A stretch of DNA of 64,000 nt, from positions 1,638,001-1,702,000 of the forward strand of contig NZ_JABXWB010000005.1 of assembly GCF_013375555.1 (NCBI RefSeq). Direction: 5' to 3'. Positions 1 to 9,129 of the stretch are shown here, piece by piece. Within the stretch, counting starts at the first letter, position 1; each line of letters opens with the position of its first letter. The notes under the pieces are model-generated. The model made no database searches and was not told where the DNA came from. It saw nothing but the letters and a program-made list of their open reading frames with translations. The stretch comes from Sphingobium sp. EM0848. Lineage in GTDB: Bacteria; Pseudomonadota; Alphaproteobacteria; Sphingomonadales; Sphingomonadaceae. A program made the translations under genes and the position numbers.

Positions 1-1008
1 AACGACACCCTCGACCGCCGCCTTTACGAACAGCGACTGGTCGCCGATCGGCAGGATCTTCAGCGTATCGGGAAGGGTGGCGGCAATCTGCGGCAGCTTT
101 TCCTTGACACCCTCCACGATTGACAGGGTGGATGTCGCGCCATTCTTCAGGATGGTCAGCAGCACCGACCGGCTGCCTTCGACATGCACGACATTCTGCT
201 GCGGTCCGCTGCCGTCGCGGACATGGGCCACGTCGCGCATATAGATGGTCGCCCCGTTCACCACCTTGACCGGCAGGTCGTTAAGCGCCTCGATCGAGGT
301 CGGCGCATTGTTCAGCTTCACACTATATTGCGTTTCCCCGATCTTCACGAAACCGGCGGGGTTGATCTGGTTCTGCGCCGCGATGGCCGCGCCCACATCC
401 TGCGCCGACAGTCCCTTCGACTGGAGCGCCAGCGGATTGAGGTCGATCTGCACCTGTCGCTGCCTGCCGCCGGATGGGAAGGGCATGGCAAGGCCCGGCA
501 CGGTGATCAGCGGCGGACGGACCTGATTCATGCCCATGTCGAACAATTGTTGTTCCGACAGCCCCTTGCCCGACAGCGCAAGCTGAAGGATCGGCACGGT
601 CGAGGCGCTGTAATTCAGGACCAGCGGCGGCGTGATGCCGGGCGGCATCTGGCGTAGCACGGTCTGCGACACCGATGTCACCTGGGCCGTCGCGGTGCGG
701 ATGTCGGCTCCCGGCTGGAAATAGATCTTGATGATGCCGATGCCCTGGAGCGACTGGCTCTCGATATGCTCGATATCGTTGACCGTGGTGGTCAGCACGC
801 GCTCATAGGGATTGACGATGCGGTTCGCCATGTCCTCGGGCGACAGGCCGGAATATTGCCAGGCGACGGCGACCACCGGAATGCGGATGTTGGGAAAGAT
901 ATCGACCGGCGTGCGCGCGGCCGCCAGCACGCCCGCGATCGCGATCAGGATCGCCATCACGATGAATGTGAGCGGGCGATGCAGGGCAACCTTGACGATA
1001 CCGATCAT
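1..1008 (-). CDS. RND efflux permease, N-terminal 336 residues (partial)
   Basis: The gene runs off the left edge; 336 codons are present from ATG 1008, behind a GGAG ribosome site. The protein begins with a short basic segment and one membrane helix (about residues 12-31), followed by TPVDIFPNIRIPVVAVAWQY and further porter-domain sequence. These features are typical of the AcrB/HAE superfamily of proton-driven inner-membrane pumps. It is divergent from the LysR gene at 1300. The substrate cannot be told, and the FPNIRIPVV pattern is also common in pumps annotated as metal or drug transporters. The family is fairly sure; the subclass is open. Confidence 0.85.
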   Translation of the reverse strand, partial: MIGIVKVALHRPLTFIVMAILIAIAGVLAAARTPVDIFPNIRIPVVAVAWQYSGLSPEDMANRIVNPYERVLTTTVNDIEHIESQSLQGIGIIKIYFQPGADIRTATAQVTSVSQTVLRQMPPGITPPLVLNYSASTVPILQLALSGKGLSEQQLFDMGMNQVRPPLITVPGLAMPFPSGGRQRQVQIDLNPLALQSKGLSAQDVGAAIAAQNQINPAGFVKIGETQYSVKLNNAPTSIEALNDLPVKVVNGATIYMRDVAHVRDGSGPQQNVVHVEGSRSVLLTILKNGATSTLSIVEGVKEKLPQIAATLPDTLKILPIGDQSLFVKAAVEGVV

Positions 1009-1239
1009 TCACCACTCCAAGCATGCACCGCCAGACGCTCCCCCGGCGCATGAAAGCATAATCTCTTCAGATATCTCTCGCCGTCTGGAACCAGAGACGA
1101 ACCGGCGCCGGAAACGCGCTAGAATGTGACGGTGCCCTTTCAGCCTTCAGGCGAAGTGCTGCGGCAATGAGGGGGCATAGCCCGCGCACATCCGCCAACG
1201 GCCATGAGACACCGCCACATTCGCTCTGCCCATGCGCCC

Positions 1240-1268
1240 TTGGACATTCTGCGTCTAATATATAATAT
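1240..1268 (+). promoter_or_regulatory. Candidate promoter of the LysR gene
   Basis: TTGGAC at 1240-1245 and TAATAT at 1263-1268 are separated by 17 bases and lie 32 bases before the ATG at 1300. The 291-base gap between the two divergent genes otherwise shows nothing I can name. LysR proteins usually bind in such divergent gaps, so an operator is likely here but was not identified. Confidence 0.35.
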
Positions 1269-1299
1269 GGCATGATCGATAGCTTGGACGACATGATCC

Positions 1300-2223
1300 A
1301 TGGACCTGCGCCATTTGCGCTATTTTCTGTGCGTTGCTGAGGAGATGCATTTTGGCCGCGCGGCGCAGCGCCTCGGCATCTCCCAGCCGCCGCTCAGCCA
1401 ACAGATCCGCGCATTGGAGGAGGAACTGGGCGTCCGCCTGTTCGACCGCACCAGCCGCCGCGTTCGCCTGACCGAAGCCGGCCGATTGTTTGAACCTGAG
1501 GCACGGCAAACCCTGGCTCAGGCCGAACGGGCCGCCCAGATCGCCCGCATGGCGCAACGCGCGCAGATCGGCCGTCTCGGCCTCGCCTTCACCACCTCCG
1601 GCCCTTTCGTGCCCACGGTGGCGCGGGCGCTTTATCGCTTCCGTCAGACCCATCCCCATGTCGAATTGATCCTGCGTGAACAGGGCCGTGACGAACAGTT
1701 GGAAAGCGTAGGGAGTCGCCAGCTCGATCTTGGCATCGTGCGCGATTATGCCGCGCCGGTCCTGCCCGAAGGCATGGTGTCGCAATGCCTTCTCAAGGAA
1801 GAAATGGTGCTGGCGCTGCGCGCCGATCATCCGCTGGCGCTGCGGTCGGCTCCTCCCGGCATTGCCGATCTGCGTGACGAGCCATTGGTGCTTTACGGTG
1901 CCCCCAATGGGACAGGCTTCACCGAACATTTCCTGACCCTGTGCGCGAAAGCTGGCTTCACACCCAAGGTCTCCCATGAAGCCCGCAGCCTCGCGACCCT
2001 GCTTGGCCTTGTCGCGGCGGGCTTTGGTCCCACGGTGCTTGCCCGGTCCATGGCGCGGCTGCATGTCGACAATGTCATCAACCGCGCCTTCGACGTGCCG
2101 GTGATGAGCTCACTCTGGCTGATCCATAACAGGGATCTGTCGCCAACCGGTCAGGCTTTCCTCAACACCCTGCTCGAGGAACGTCAGACGATCGAGGCCG
2201 CGCCCGCGCTTGCGCCGATATAG
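1300..2223 (+). CDS. LysR-family transcriptional regulator
   Basis: This 307-residue protein has the LysR length and layout. An N-terminal winged helix-turn-helix spans about residues 1-60 (MDLRHLRYFLCVAEEMHFGR, then SQPPLSQQIRALEEELG). A linker helix and an effector-binding domain of about 200 residues follow. LysR proteins are DNA-binding regulators that respond to a small molecule and often control a divergent neighbour. Here that neighbour is the RND pump gene at 1008, so the pump is the first target to suspect, though this is inference. The ATG start has only a weak ribosome site. The effector is unknown. Confidence 0.9.
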   Translation: MDLRHLRYFLCVAEEMHFGRAAQRLGISQPPLSQQIRALEEELGVRLFDRTSRRVRLTEAGRLFEPEARQTLAQAERAAQIARMAQRAQIGRLGLAFTTSGPFVPTVARALYRFRQTHPHVELILREQGRDEQLESVGSRQLDLGIVRDYAAPVLPEGMVSQCLLKEEMVLALRADHPLALRSAPPGIADLRDEPLVLYGAPNGTGFTEHFLTLCAKAGFTPKVSHEARSLATLLGLVAAGFGPTVLARSMARLHVDNVINRAFDVPVMSSLWLIHNRDLSPTGQAFLNTLLEERQTIEAAPALAPI

Positions 2224-2270
2224 TAGCGCATCCCCCTTCCCATTTCCTGCCTCAGCCACTATGCACGGCT

Positions 2271-2299
2271 GCGAAAGTCGGCCTTTGGCTGGCTTTCGC
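2271..2299 (+). terminator. Hairpin after the LysR gene
   Basis: Arms GCGAAAGTCGGCC (2271-2283) and GGCTGGCTTTCGC (2287-2299) pair around a TTT loop, with two G-T or A-C type mismatches. It lies 48 bases after the LysR stop and just before the riboswitch. No clear T-run follows, so termination is plausible but not certain. Confidence 0.4.
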
Positions 2300-2303
2300 T
2301 GAT

Positions 2304-2510
2304 CGCGCCGGTGCCCCGTGCCAAGGGGCTTAATAGGGAATGCGGTGATGAATCCGCAGCTGTCCCTGCAACTGTAAGCGGTGAGCGAGACGCATATCGA
2401 TTCTTCGGACCGCCGAAGGATCAGCCACTGGGCCGGACGCTAAATCCTGCGAGGCCTGGGAAGGCCATGTGTCGAGCTGCGACCCGCGAGCCAGGAAACC
2501 TGCCTGCGTC
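2304..2510 (+). promoter_or_regulatory. Cobalamin riboswitch 1 (aptamer)
   Basis: The sequence holds the conserved blocks of a cobalamin aptamer in order: AAGGGGCTTAATAGGGAATG, GCAGCTGTCCCTGCAACTGT, AGCCACTGG, GGGAAGGCC, and GACCCGCGAGCCAGGAAACC followed by TGCC. It lies upstream of the NiCoT-cobW-cobN-cobO-bluB operon on the same strand. The class binds adenosyl- or methylcobalamin and turns expression off. About 165 bases separate it from the first start codon and hold the stem element at 2513-2568. Confidence 0.95.
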
Positions 2511-2512
2511 TG

Positions 2513-2568
2513 GTCGCTCTTGCCTTGGTCCAGGGGATGGCCGCGGCACGGTACTCCGTCTGAGCGAC
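2513..2568 (+). promoter_or_regulatory. Post-aptamer stem element of riboswitch 1
   Basis: GTCGCTC (2513-2519) can pair with GAGCGAC (2562-2568) around 42 bases. A nearly identical 56-base block follows riboswitch 2 at 10044-10099, with 48 of 56 positions equal. An inner CGG/CCG hairpin is kept while its loop base varies. It is probably part of the expression platform; no U-run follows, so simple intrinsic termination is not obvious. Confidence 0.55.
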
Positions 2569-2676
2569 GCTTGACGCAGCGGAAGCTGCTGTCCGCATGC
2601 CGGGCGCAAGAGCGTCCGTCCGGCATGAAGGCAGTTTCCGTCCGGTTTCGCTGACGCCGACGGGGGACTGACCCTG

Positions 2677-3756
2677 ATGACATCTGTTTCCAACGCACTG
2701 GCCCCGCCTGCCTTGCTGCGCCGCCGCGCGACCGGAATGTTCGCCGCATTGATCGGCGCCAATCTGGCCGCCTGGATCTGGGCTTTCACCCTCTTCGCGG
2801 GCAACAGCATGATGCTGGGCACGGCGCTGCTGGCCTGGAGCCTTGGCCTGCGCCATGCGGTCGATGCCGACCATATTGCCGCCATCGACAATGTGACCCG
2901 CAAGCTGATGCAGGACGGCCAGCGCCCACTGACCGTCGGCTTCTGGTTCGCCATCGGCCATAGCGGCATCGTCCTGATCGCCGCCGTCACCATCGCTATC
3001 GCCGCCAATGCACTGAGCCGGGTAGAGGCCATAGGCGCGATTGGCGGCGTCATTGCGACGATCATTTCCGCAACCTTCCTTTTCGCCATCGCGGCAATGA
3101 ATCTGATCATCCTCAGATCTGTTCTCAGGACATTCAACCATGTTCGCAATGGTGGTGTCTATGTTGATGAAGATATGGATATTCTTCTTGGAAATCGCGG
3201 ATTTCTCGCTCGCCTTTTCCGCCCGCTCTTCCGGCTGGTGACGCGCAGCTGGCACATGGCCCCGCTTGGCTTCCTCTTCGGCCTGGGTTTCGACACCGCC
3301 ACGGAGGTCGCGATCCTCGGCCTGTCGGCGGGACAGGCCGCAAGCGGCCTTTCCATCTCGACCGTGCTCATCTTCCCGCTGCTCTTCGCCGTGGGCATGG
3401 CGCTGATCGACACGGCTGATGGCGCGCTGATGATGGGTGCCTATCAATGGGCCTTTGTGAAGCCGATCCGCAAACTCTACTACAACATCACCATCACACT
3501 CGTTTCCGCCCTCGTCGCGCTGCTGATCGGCGGGATCGAGGCGGCCGCGCTGCTCGGCGACAGACTGGGCCTGACGGGCGGCGTCTGGACGCTCGCCGCC
3601 GATCTGGGCGAGCATTTCAACAGTCTCGGCTTTCTCATCATCGGCCTGTTCGCCGCCTGCTGGGTGGTGAGCTGGGCCGTCTACCGCTGGAAAGGCTTTG
3701 ACGAGATCGAAGTCACCCCAATCCCCAGCCATCAACCGCAAGGAAATCCCGCATGA
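2677..3756 (+). CDS. NiCoT-family nickel/cobalt permease
   Basis: This 359-residue polytopic membrane protein should import Co2+ (or Ni2+) at the inner membrane. The family signature H-A-x-D-A-D-H is present as RHAVDADHIAAIDN (H60, D63, D65, H66), and the second signature LGFDTATE lies near the middle. Several hydrophobic stretches fit the usual eight helices. It is the first gene behind a cobalamin riboswitch and overlaps cobW by ATGA. That context makes cobalt the likely substrate, feeding the CobN chelatase. Family members differ in Ni/Co preference, which sequence alone does not settle. Confidence 0.93.
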   Translation: MTSVSNALAPPALLRRRATGMFAALIGANLAAWIWAFTLFAGNSMMLGTALLAWSLGLRHAVDADHIAAIDNVTRKLMQDGQRPLTVGFWFAIGHSGIVLIAAVTIAIAANALSRVEAIGAIGGVIATIISATFLFAIAAMNLIILRSVLRTFNHVRNGGVYVDEDMDILLGNRGFLARLFRPLFRLVTRSWHMAPLGFLFGLGFDTATEVAILGLSAGQAASGLSISTVLIFPLLFAVGMALIDTADGALMMGAYQWAFVKPIRKLYYNITITLVSALVALLIGGIEAAALLGDRLGLTGGVWTLAADLGEHFNSLGFLIIGLFAACWVVSWAVYRWKGFDEIEVTPIPSHQPQGNPA

Positions 3757-4793
3757 GCAAAATTCCTGCCACCGTCATCACGGGCTTTCTCGGCGCCGGA
3801 AAGACCACGCTGATCCGTCACTTGATCGAGAATGCAGCCGGCCGCCGCCTCGCCCTCATCATCAACGAGTTCGGGGATGTCGGCGTCGACGGCGCGTTGG
3901 TGCAGGGCTGCGGCGAAGAGGCCTGCCCTGATGAGGATATCATCGAACTGGCGAACGGTTGCATCTGCTGCACGGTGGCCGACGACTTCCTGCCGACCAT
4001 GCAGCGCCTGCTCGATCGCCCGACGCCGCCCGATCATATCATCATCGAAACCTCCGGTCTCGCCCTGCCCAAGCCGCTGGTGAAAGCCTTCCAATGGCCC
4101 GACATCCGTACACGGGCCACGGTGGATGGCGTGATCGCGTTGATCGACGCCGATGCGCTGGCGGCGGGCCGCTTCGCCCATGACGAAGCTGCGCTTGCCG
4201 CCGCCCGCGCCGCCGACCCGACACTGGACCATGATAGTCCCTTAGAGGAACTGTTCGAGGACCAGCTCGCTTGTGCTGACCTTGTCCTGCTCAACAAGAC
4301 CGATCTGGTCGACGCCGACACGTTGACCGGGCTGGAACAGGAGCTTGGCAGCGAAACCCGCCCCGGCGTCCGCATCATCCGCACCGCGAAGGGACAGATC
4401 GACCCCGCCATCCTGCTCGGCCTGGAGGTGGGCGTGGAAGACCAGATCGACGCCCGCCCATCCCATCATGATGATGAGGAGGATCATGATCACGACGATT
4501 TCGAAAGTTTCATCGTTGATCTGGGAGAACTCGGTAATCCCGAACCGCTGCTGACGGCCCTTGCCGACGCCATAACCGCGCACGACATCCTGCGGGTAAA
4601 GGGCTTCCTGGCCGTCGCGGGCCGTCCCGCCCGTCTGGTCGTGCAGGCCGTCGGACCGCGTATCCAGCATCATTATGACCGCCACTGGCAACCTGAGGAG
4701 CGCCGCGCCTCCCGACTGGTCGTGATCGGCCAGACCGGCCTCGACCGTGCTGCCATCGAAGCCGCCCTCGGCGTGCAGACGGTGGTCGCCTGA
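3753..4793 (+). CDS. cobW: CobW, COG0523-family GTPase for cobalamin synthesis
   Basis: This 346-residue GTPase belongs to the CobW metallochaperone family. The Walker A motif GFLGAGKTT covers residues 11-19, the metal-binding CICC covers residues 70-73, and the guanine motif NKTD begins at residue 181. A His/Asp/Glu-rich stretch at about 238-249 may bind metal, and the C-terminal CobW domain follows. Family knowledge suggests it delivers Co2+ to the chelatase in a GTP-dependent way. It sits between the cobalt permease (ATGA overlap) and cobN (TGATG overlap), which fits that role well. Confidence 0.95.
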   Translation: MSKIPATVITGFLGAGKTTLIRHLIENAAGRRLALIINEFGDVGVDGALVQGCGEEACPDEDIIELANGCICCTVADDFLPTMQRLLDRPTPPDHIIIETSGLALPKPLVKAFQWPDIRTRATVDGVIALIDADALAAGRFAHDEAALAAARAADPTLDHDSPLEELFEDQLACADLVLLNKTDLVDADTLTGLEQELGSETRPGVRIIRTAKGQIDPAILLGLEVGVEDQIDARPSHHDDEEDHDHDDFESFIVDLGELGNPEPLLTALADAITAHDILRVKGFLAVAGRPARLVVQAVGPRIQHHYDRHWQPEERRASRLVVIGQTGLDRAAIEAALGVQTVVA

Positions 4794-7700
4794 TGCATCT
4801 GCTGACCGCCACGCCCGGCACCGTCTCCAACGGCGACGAAGCGATCGACCTTGGCCAATCGCCGGGCGATATTGTGCTGCTGACTGTGGCGGACAGCGAG
4901 CTCGCCTGCTTTGCCAGTGCCGCCCAAGCGCTGACAGAGGGGGTGGGCGAAGGCGGCCCGGCGATCCGCCTCGCCAACCTCCTTCAACTCAAGCATCCCT
5001 ATTCGGTCGACCTCTATGTCGAAAAGGTGGTCGCCCACGCCAAGTTCGTCTGCGTAATCCTATTAGGTGGTAAGAGCTACTGGCCCTATGGCATTGATGA
5101 AATTGCCAATGTTGCGCGCGAGAAGGGCATCGCTTTCGCCGCCATAGTCGATGGCCATGAGGACGATCCCGACCTCCATACCGCTTCGACCCTGCCCGCC
5201 GAAATCTGCGGCCGTCTTCGCAACTATCTCCGTCAGGGGGGCATTCCCAACGCCATCGCCTTCCTCAAGACCGCCGCCCGACTTGCTGGCTTCGATGCGG
5301 GCACGCCCGACGCCCCAATCCCGGTCGCCGACGCTGGCCTATATCTGCCGGGCACTGACCGCCCGACAATGGGGCAGGTCAAGTCCCGCTGGACCCCGGG
5401 TCGCCCAACGGCCTTGTTCGTCTTCTACCGGGCACTCCTGATTGCAGGCACGCTCGAAGCCGTGGACGCCATGATCATGGGTCTTGAACAGGCGGGTCTC
5501 AATATCATCCCCGTTCATGTCCGCGCCTTGCGCGAACCCTTTGCCAGAGATTTCCTCCAGACCGTCATGGCGGAAACACCGCCCGACGTCATCCTCAACG
5601 CCACCGCCTTCGCTGCGAGCGCGCCCGGAGAACCGCGCACGCCCTCGGTCCTTGAGCAAGCCGACTGCCCGATCCTCCAAACCATCTTCGCCAGCGCAGA
5701 GCAAAGCGCCTGGGAAGAGAGCGCCCGAGGACTGGGGCCCCGCGACCTTGCCATGCACATCGCGCTCCCCGAAGTGGACGGTCGTCTCTTCTCCCGAGCC
5801 GTCGCTTTCAAGGCCGCCGCCCGCTTCGATCAACGCACAGAATGCAGCATCATCGTTCCTCAGGTGCTGGATAATCGTGTCAGCTTTGTTGCGCAATTGG
5901 CTGTAAATTGGGCAAAACTTCGTAAAACACCAGCGGCCAACCGTCACATCGCGCTGGTCCTCGCCAACTATCCCAACAAGGATGGGCGGATCGGCAATGG
6001 CGTCGGCCTCGACACGCCGGCCAGCGCCGCCGCCATTCTCAATGCTCTGACGGAAGCGGGCTATACCACCGCCGACGCACCCGGCGACGGCGCAGCCCTG
6101 ATGCGTCTCATGACCGCAGGCGTCACTAATGCCGGGCCGGATCGCCCAGCCGAAGTCCAGCTGCCCCTCGATCTGTACCATGCCGCCTTCGCCGCCTTGC
6201 CCGCAACTGCCCGGGAAGCCGTGCAAACCCGCTGGGGTACGCCCGAAGCCGATCCCTTCTTCCGCAACGACGCCTTCCACCTTCCCGTCCACCGTTTCGG
6301 CAATATCGCCGTCGCCGTTCAGCCCTCGCGCGGCTATCATATCGACCCGAAAAGCAGCTATCACGACCCGGCCTTGCCGCCACCGCACGCCTATCTGGCC
6401 TTCCATATCTGGCTGGCGCAGGAATTCGGCGCCCATGCCGTCGTCCATGTCGGCAAGCATGGCAATCTCGAATGGCTGCCCGGCAAGGCGATCGCGCTCG
6501 CGGAAAACTGCTTCCCTGAAATCTGCGCCGGACCAATCCCGCAAATCTATCCCTTCATCGTCAACGATCCCGGCGAAGGCACTCAGGCCAAGCGCCGCCT
6601 CGGCGCCTGCATTATCGACCATCTGACACCCCCGCTGACCCGTGCGGAAACCTATGGTCCGCTCAAGGAACTGGAGGCGCTGGTCGATGAATATTATCTC
6701 GCCGCCGGCATGGACCCCCGCCGTCTGGAAACGCTGCGCAAGGACATACTCGCCCTCGCCGCAAGCCAGGGTCTGGACAAGGATGCAGGCGCGCAAGGCA
6801 GTGGAGACGATGCTTTAGCAGCGATCGATAACTATCTGTGTGAACTGAAGGAAATGCAGATCAGGGACGGTTTGCATGTCTTCACCCAAAGCCCTGAAGC
6901 GTCTCTTCGCCGTGACCTCCTCCTGGCGCTCGCACGCTGCCCCAGAGGCATGGATCATGAGGGTCAACAATCCCTTCTCCGCGCCCTTGCCGACGACCTT
7001 GACCTGAACTTCGACCCGCTTGACTGCAATATGGGTGCGCCATGGGCCGGCCCCCGCCCGGAATCGCTCGAAAACCTCACCGATGCGCCATGGCGCACCA
7101 CGGGTGATATGGTGGAACGTCTCGAACTCTGCGCCATTCACCTGCTCGACAGCGGCGACCCGCCACCCGGCCCCAGAAGCGGGGCTGTCCTGAGTGCGAT
7201 CGAAACCGACCTTTCCCCTCGCGTCACTGCTTGCGGAGCAGCGGAAAAGACCGCCCTGCTCAAGGCGCTCAACGGAAATTTCGTCCTCCCCGGCCCCTCC
7301 GGCGCACCCACCCGAGGCCGCCCCGACGTCCTCCCCACGGGCCGTAATTTCTACTCGGTCGACACTCGCTCCGTCCCCACGGTCGCTGCCTGGAATCTAG
7401 GCCAGCGTTCCGCCGACCTCATCGTGCAGGATTATCTCCAGCGTGAGGGCGACTATCCCCGCACCATTGCCCTTTCCGCCTGGGGCACGGCCAATATGCG
7501 CACGGGCGGCGACGACATCGCCCAGGCCCTTGCCCTGATGGGCGTCCGGCCCCGCTGGGATTGGGCGTCGGGCCGCGTCATTGGTTTTGAGGTGATGAAG
7601 ATCGCCGAATTGAACCGCCCGCGCGTCGATGTCACCTTCCGCGTCTCCGGCTTTTTCCGCGACGCCTTCCCGGAACAGATCGACCTGCTCGACAGTGCCG

Positions 7701-8527
7701 CCCGCGCCGTCATGGCGTTGGACGAGCCGGAGGAGGATAACCCTGCCGCCGCCCGCCACCGTGCGGAAACCGCCGCCCTGATCGCGGAGGGCACATCCGA
7801 AAAAGTCGCCGCCCGGCGCGCGGGCGCCCGCATCTTCGGCTCAAGGCCCGGCGCCTATGGTGCGGGCCTGCAAGCCATGATCGATGAAAAAATCTGGCAC
7901 GACCGATCGGATCTGGCGAATGTCTATCTCGACTGGGGCAGCTATGCTTATGGCGGCGGAGTTGAAGGCGAAGCCGAACGCAGCCTCTTCGCCCAGCGCC
8001 TGACGCAAGCCGACGCCCTGATCCAGAATCAGGACAATCGCGAACATGACCTGCTCGACAGCGACGATTATTATCAGTTTGAGGGCGGGATCGCCGCCGC
8101 CGTCGAGCATCTTTCGGGTCGCAAGCCGCTATCCTATCATAATGACCACAGCCGTCCCGAACGCCCGGTCATCCGCACGCTGGAGGATGAGATCGGCCGC
8201 ATCGTTCGCGCCCGCGTCACCAACCCCAAATGGATAGCGGGCATGATGCGCCACGGCTACAAGGGCGCGTTCGAGATTGCCGCCTCGGTCGATTATCTCT
8301 TTGCCTTCGCCGCCACCACCCATGCGGTGAAGGACCATCATTTCAACGCGGTCCATGCCGCCTTCATCGAGGATGAGACAGTCCGCGCCTTCATGGCAAA
8401 GGCCAATCCCGCCGCCCTGCGCGAAACCGCCACCCGCCTCCACGAAGCGCTCGACCGCGCCCTTTGGAAACCCAAATCGAACAGCGCTGCCATGCTCCTC
8501 GCAAGCCTCAAGGAAAACCACCCATGA
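4793..8527 (+). CDS. cobN: Cobaltochelatase large subunit CobN
   Basis: This 1244-residue protein matches the length of aerobic CobN, the subunit that inserts Co2+ into hydrogenobyrinic acid a,c-diamide with ATP. The hallmark GKHGNLEWLPGKA of the CobN/BchH family is present near residue 560. The start ATG overlaps the cobW stop as TGATG, and the stop overlaps cobO as ATGA. CobN works with the AAA+ partner pair CobS/CobT (chelatase subunits), and neither gene is in this window. The related Mg-chelatase BchH is excluded by the context of cobW, cobO and the riboswitch. Confidence 0.96.
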   Translation: MHLLTATPGTVSNGDEAIDLGQSPGDIVLLTVADSELACFASAAQALTEGVGEGGPAIRLANLLQLKHPYSVDLYVEKVVAHAKFVCVILLGGKSYWPYGIDEIANVAREKGIAFAAIVDGHEDDPDLHTASTLPAEICGRLRNYLRQGGIPNAIAFLKTAARLAGFDAGTPDAPIPVADAGLYLPGTDRPTMGQVKSRWTPGRPTALFVFYRALLIAGTLEAVDAMIMGLEQAGLNIIPVHVRALREPFARDFLQTVMAETPPDVILNATAFAASAPGEPRTPSVLEQADCPILQTIFASAEQSAWEESARGLGPRDLAMHIALPEVDGRLFSRAVAFKAAARFDQRTECSIIVPQVLDNRVSFVAQLAVNWAKLRKTPAANRHIALVLANYPNKDGRIGNGVGLDTPASAAAILNALTEAGYTTADAPGDGAALMRLMTAGVTNAGPDRPAEVQLPLDLYHAAFAALPATAREAVQTRWGTPEADPFFRNDAFHLPVHRFGNIAVAVQPSRGYHIDPKSSYHDPALPPPHAYLAFHIWLAQEFGAHAVVHVGKHGNLEWLPGKAIALAENCFPEICAGPIPQIYPFIVNDPGEGTQAKRRLGACIIDHLTPPLTRAETYGPLKELEALVDEYYLAAGMDPRRLETLRKDILALAASQGLDKDAGAQGSGDDALAAIDNYLCELKEMQIRDGLHVFTQSPEASLRRDLLLALARCPRGMDHEGQQSLLRALADDLDLNFDPLDCNMGAPWAGPRPESLENLTDAPWRTTGDMVERLELCAIHLLDSGDPPPGPRSGAVLSAIETDLSPRVTACGAAEKTALLKALNGNFVLPGPSGAPTRGRPDVLPTGRNFYSVDTRSVPTVAAWNLGQRSADLIVQDYLQREGDYPRTIALSAWGTANMRTGGDDIAQALALMGVRPRWDWASGRVIGFEVMKIAELNRPRVDVTFRVSGFFRDAFPEQIDLLDSAARAVMALDEPEEDNPAAARHRAETAALIAEGTSEKVAARRAGARIFGSRPGAYGAGLQAMIDEKIWHDRSDLANVYLDWGSYAYGGGVEGEAERSLFAQRLTQADALIQNQDNREHDLLDSDDYYQFEGGIAAAVEHLSGRKPLSYHNDHSRPERPVIRTLEDEIGRIVRARVTNPKWIAGMMRHGYKGAFEIAASVDYLFAFAATTHAVKDHHFNAVHAAFIEDETVRAFMAKANPAALRETATRLHEALDRALWKPKSNSAAMLLASLKENHP

Positions 8528-9129
8528 TCGAACGCACCCCCGAACAACATGCCGAAAAGATGAAGAAGAAACAGGCCGCCCATGACAAGATCATGGCGAC
8601 CAAGACTCAGGAAAAGGGCTTGCTGATCGTCCACACCGGCAAGGGCAAGGGCAAGACGACCGCCGCGCTCGGCATGGTCGTGCGCGCCATCGGCCATGGC
8701 AAGAAGGTCGGTGTCGTCCAGTTCGTGAAGGGCGCCATGACCACCGGAGAAAAACGGGTGTTCGACGCGTTTCCCGACAATGTCGAATTCAAACCCATGG
8801 GCGAAGGCTTCACCTGGAATACACAGGACCGCACCCGCGACATTGCGCTTGCACGCGAAGCATGGGATGAAGTCAAACGCATGATCGCTGATCCCGCCTA
8901 TGATATGGTCCTTGCCGATGAGCTTAACATCGTCCTGCGCTACGACTATCTGCCGGTGGAGGAGGTGGTTGAAGCCGTGACCACCCGCGGCGCGATGAAA
9001 CATGTCCTCATCACCGGCCGCAACGCGCCCGACGCATTGATCGAGGCGGCCGATCTCGTCACGGAAATGACCCTTGTCAAACATCCCTTCCGCAGCGGCG
9101 TGAAGGCTCAGGCAGGAATCGAATTCTGA
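8524..9129 (+). CDS. cobO: Cob(I)yrinic acid a,c-diamide adenosyltransferase CobO
   Basis: This 201-residue enzyme of the BtuR/CobO/CobA type transfers the 5'-deoxyadenosyl group of ATP to Co(I) corrinoid. The P-loop variant GKGKGKTT lies at residues 39-46, after a lysine-rich N-terminal helix, and the family pattern continues with VVQFVKGAM and VLADELNIVL. The ATG at 8524 is chosen because it makes the same ATGA overlap with cobN seen elsewhere in the operon. An upstream in-frame start at 8464 would need a 60-base overlap. The stop overlaps the proposed bluB start as CTGA. Confidence 0.95.
   Translation: MIERTPEQHAEKMKKKQAAHDKIMATKTQEKGLLIVHTGKGKGKTTAALGMVVRAIGHGKKVGVVQFVKGAMTTGEKRVFDAFPDNVEFKPMGEGFTWNTQDRTRDIALAREAWDEVKRMIADPAYDMVLADELNIVLRYDYLPVEEVVEAVTTRGAMKHVLITGRNAPDALIEAADLVTEMTLVKHPFRSGVKAQAGIEF

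Noticed and set aside
2311..2749. Open frames on both strands across riboswitch 1
   Set aside because: They cover the cobalamin aptamer blocks and the start of the permease gene; the conservation is that of an RNA, not of a protein.
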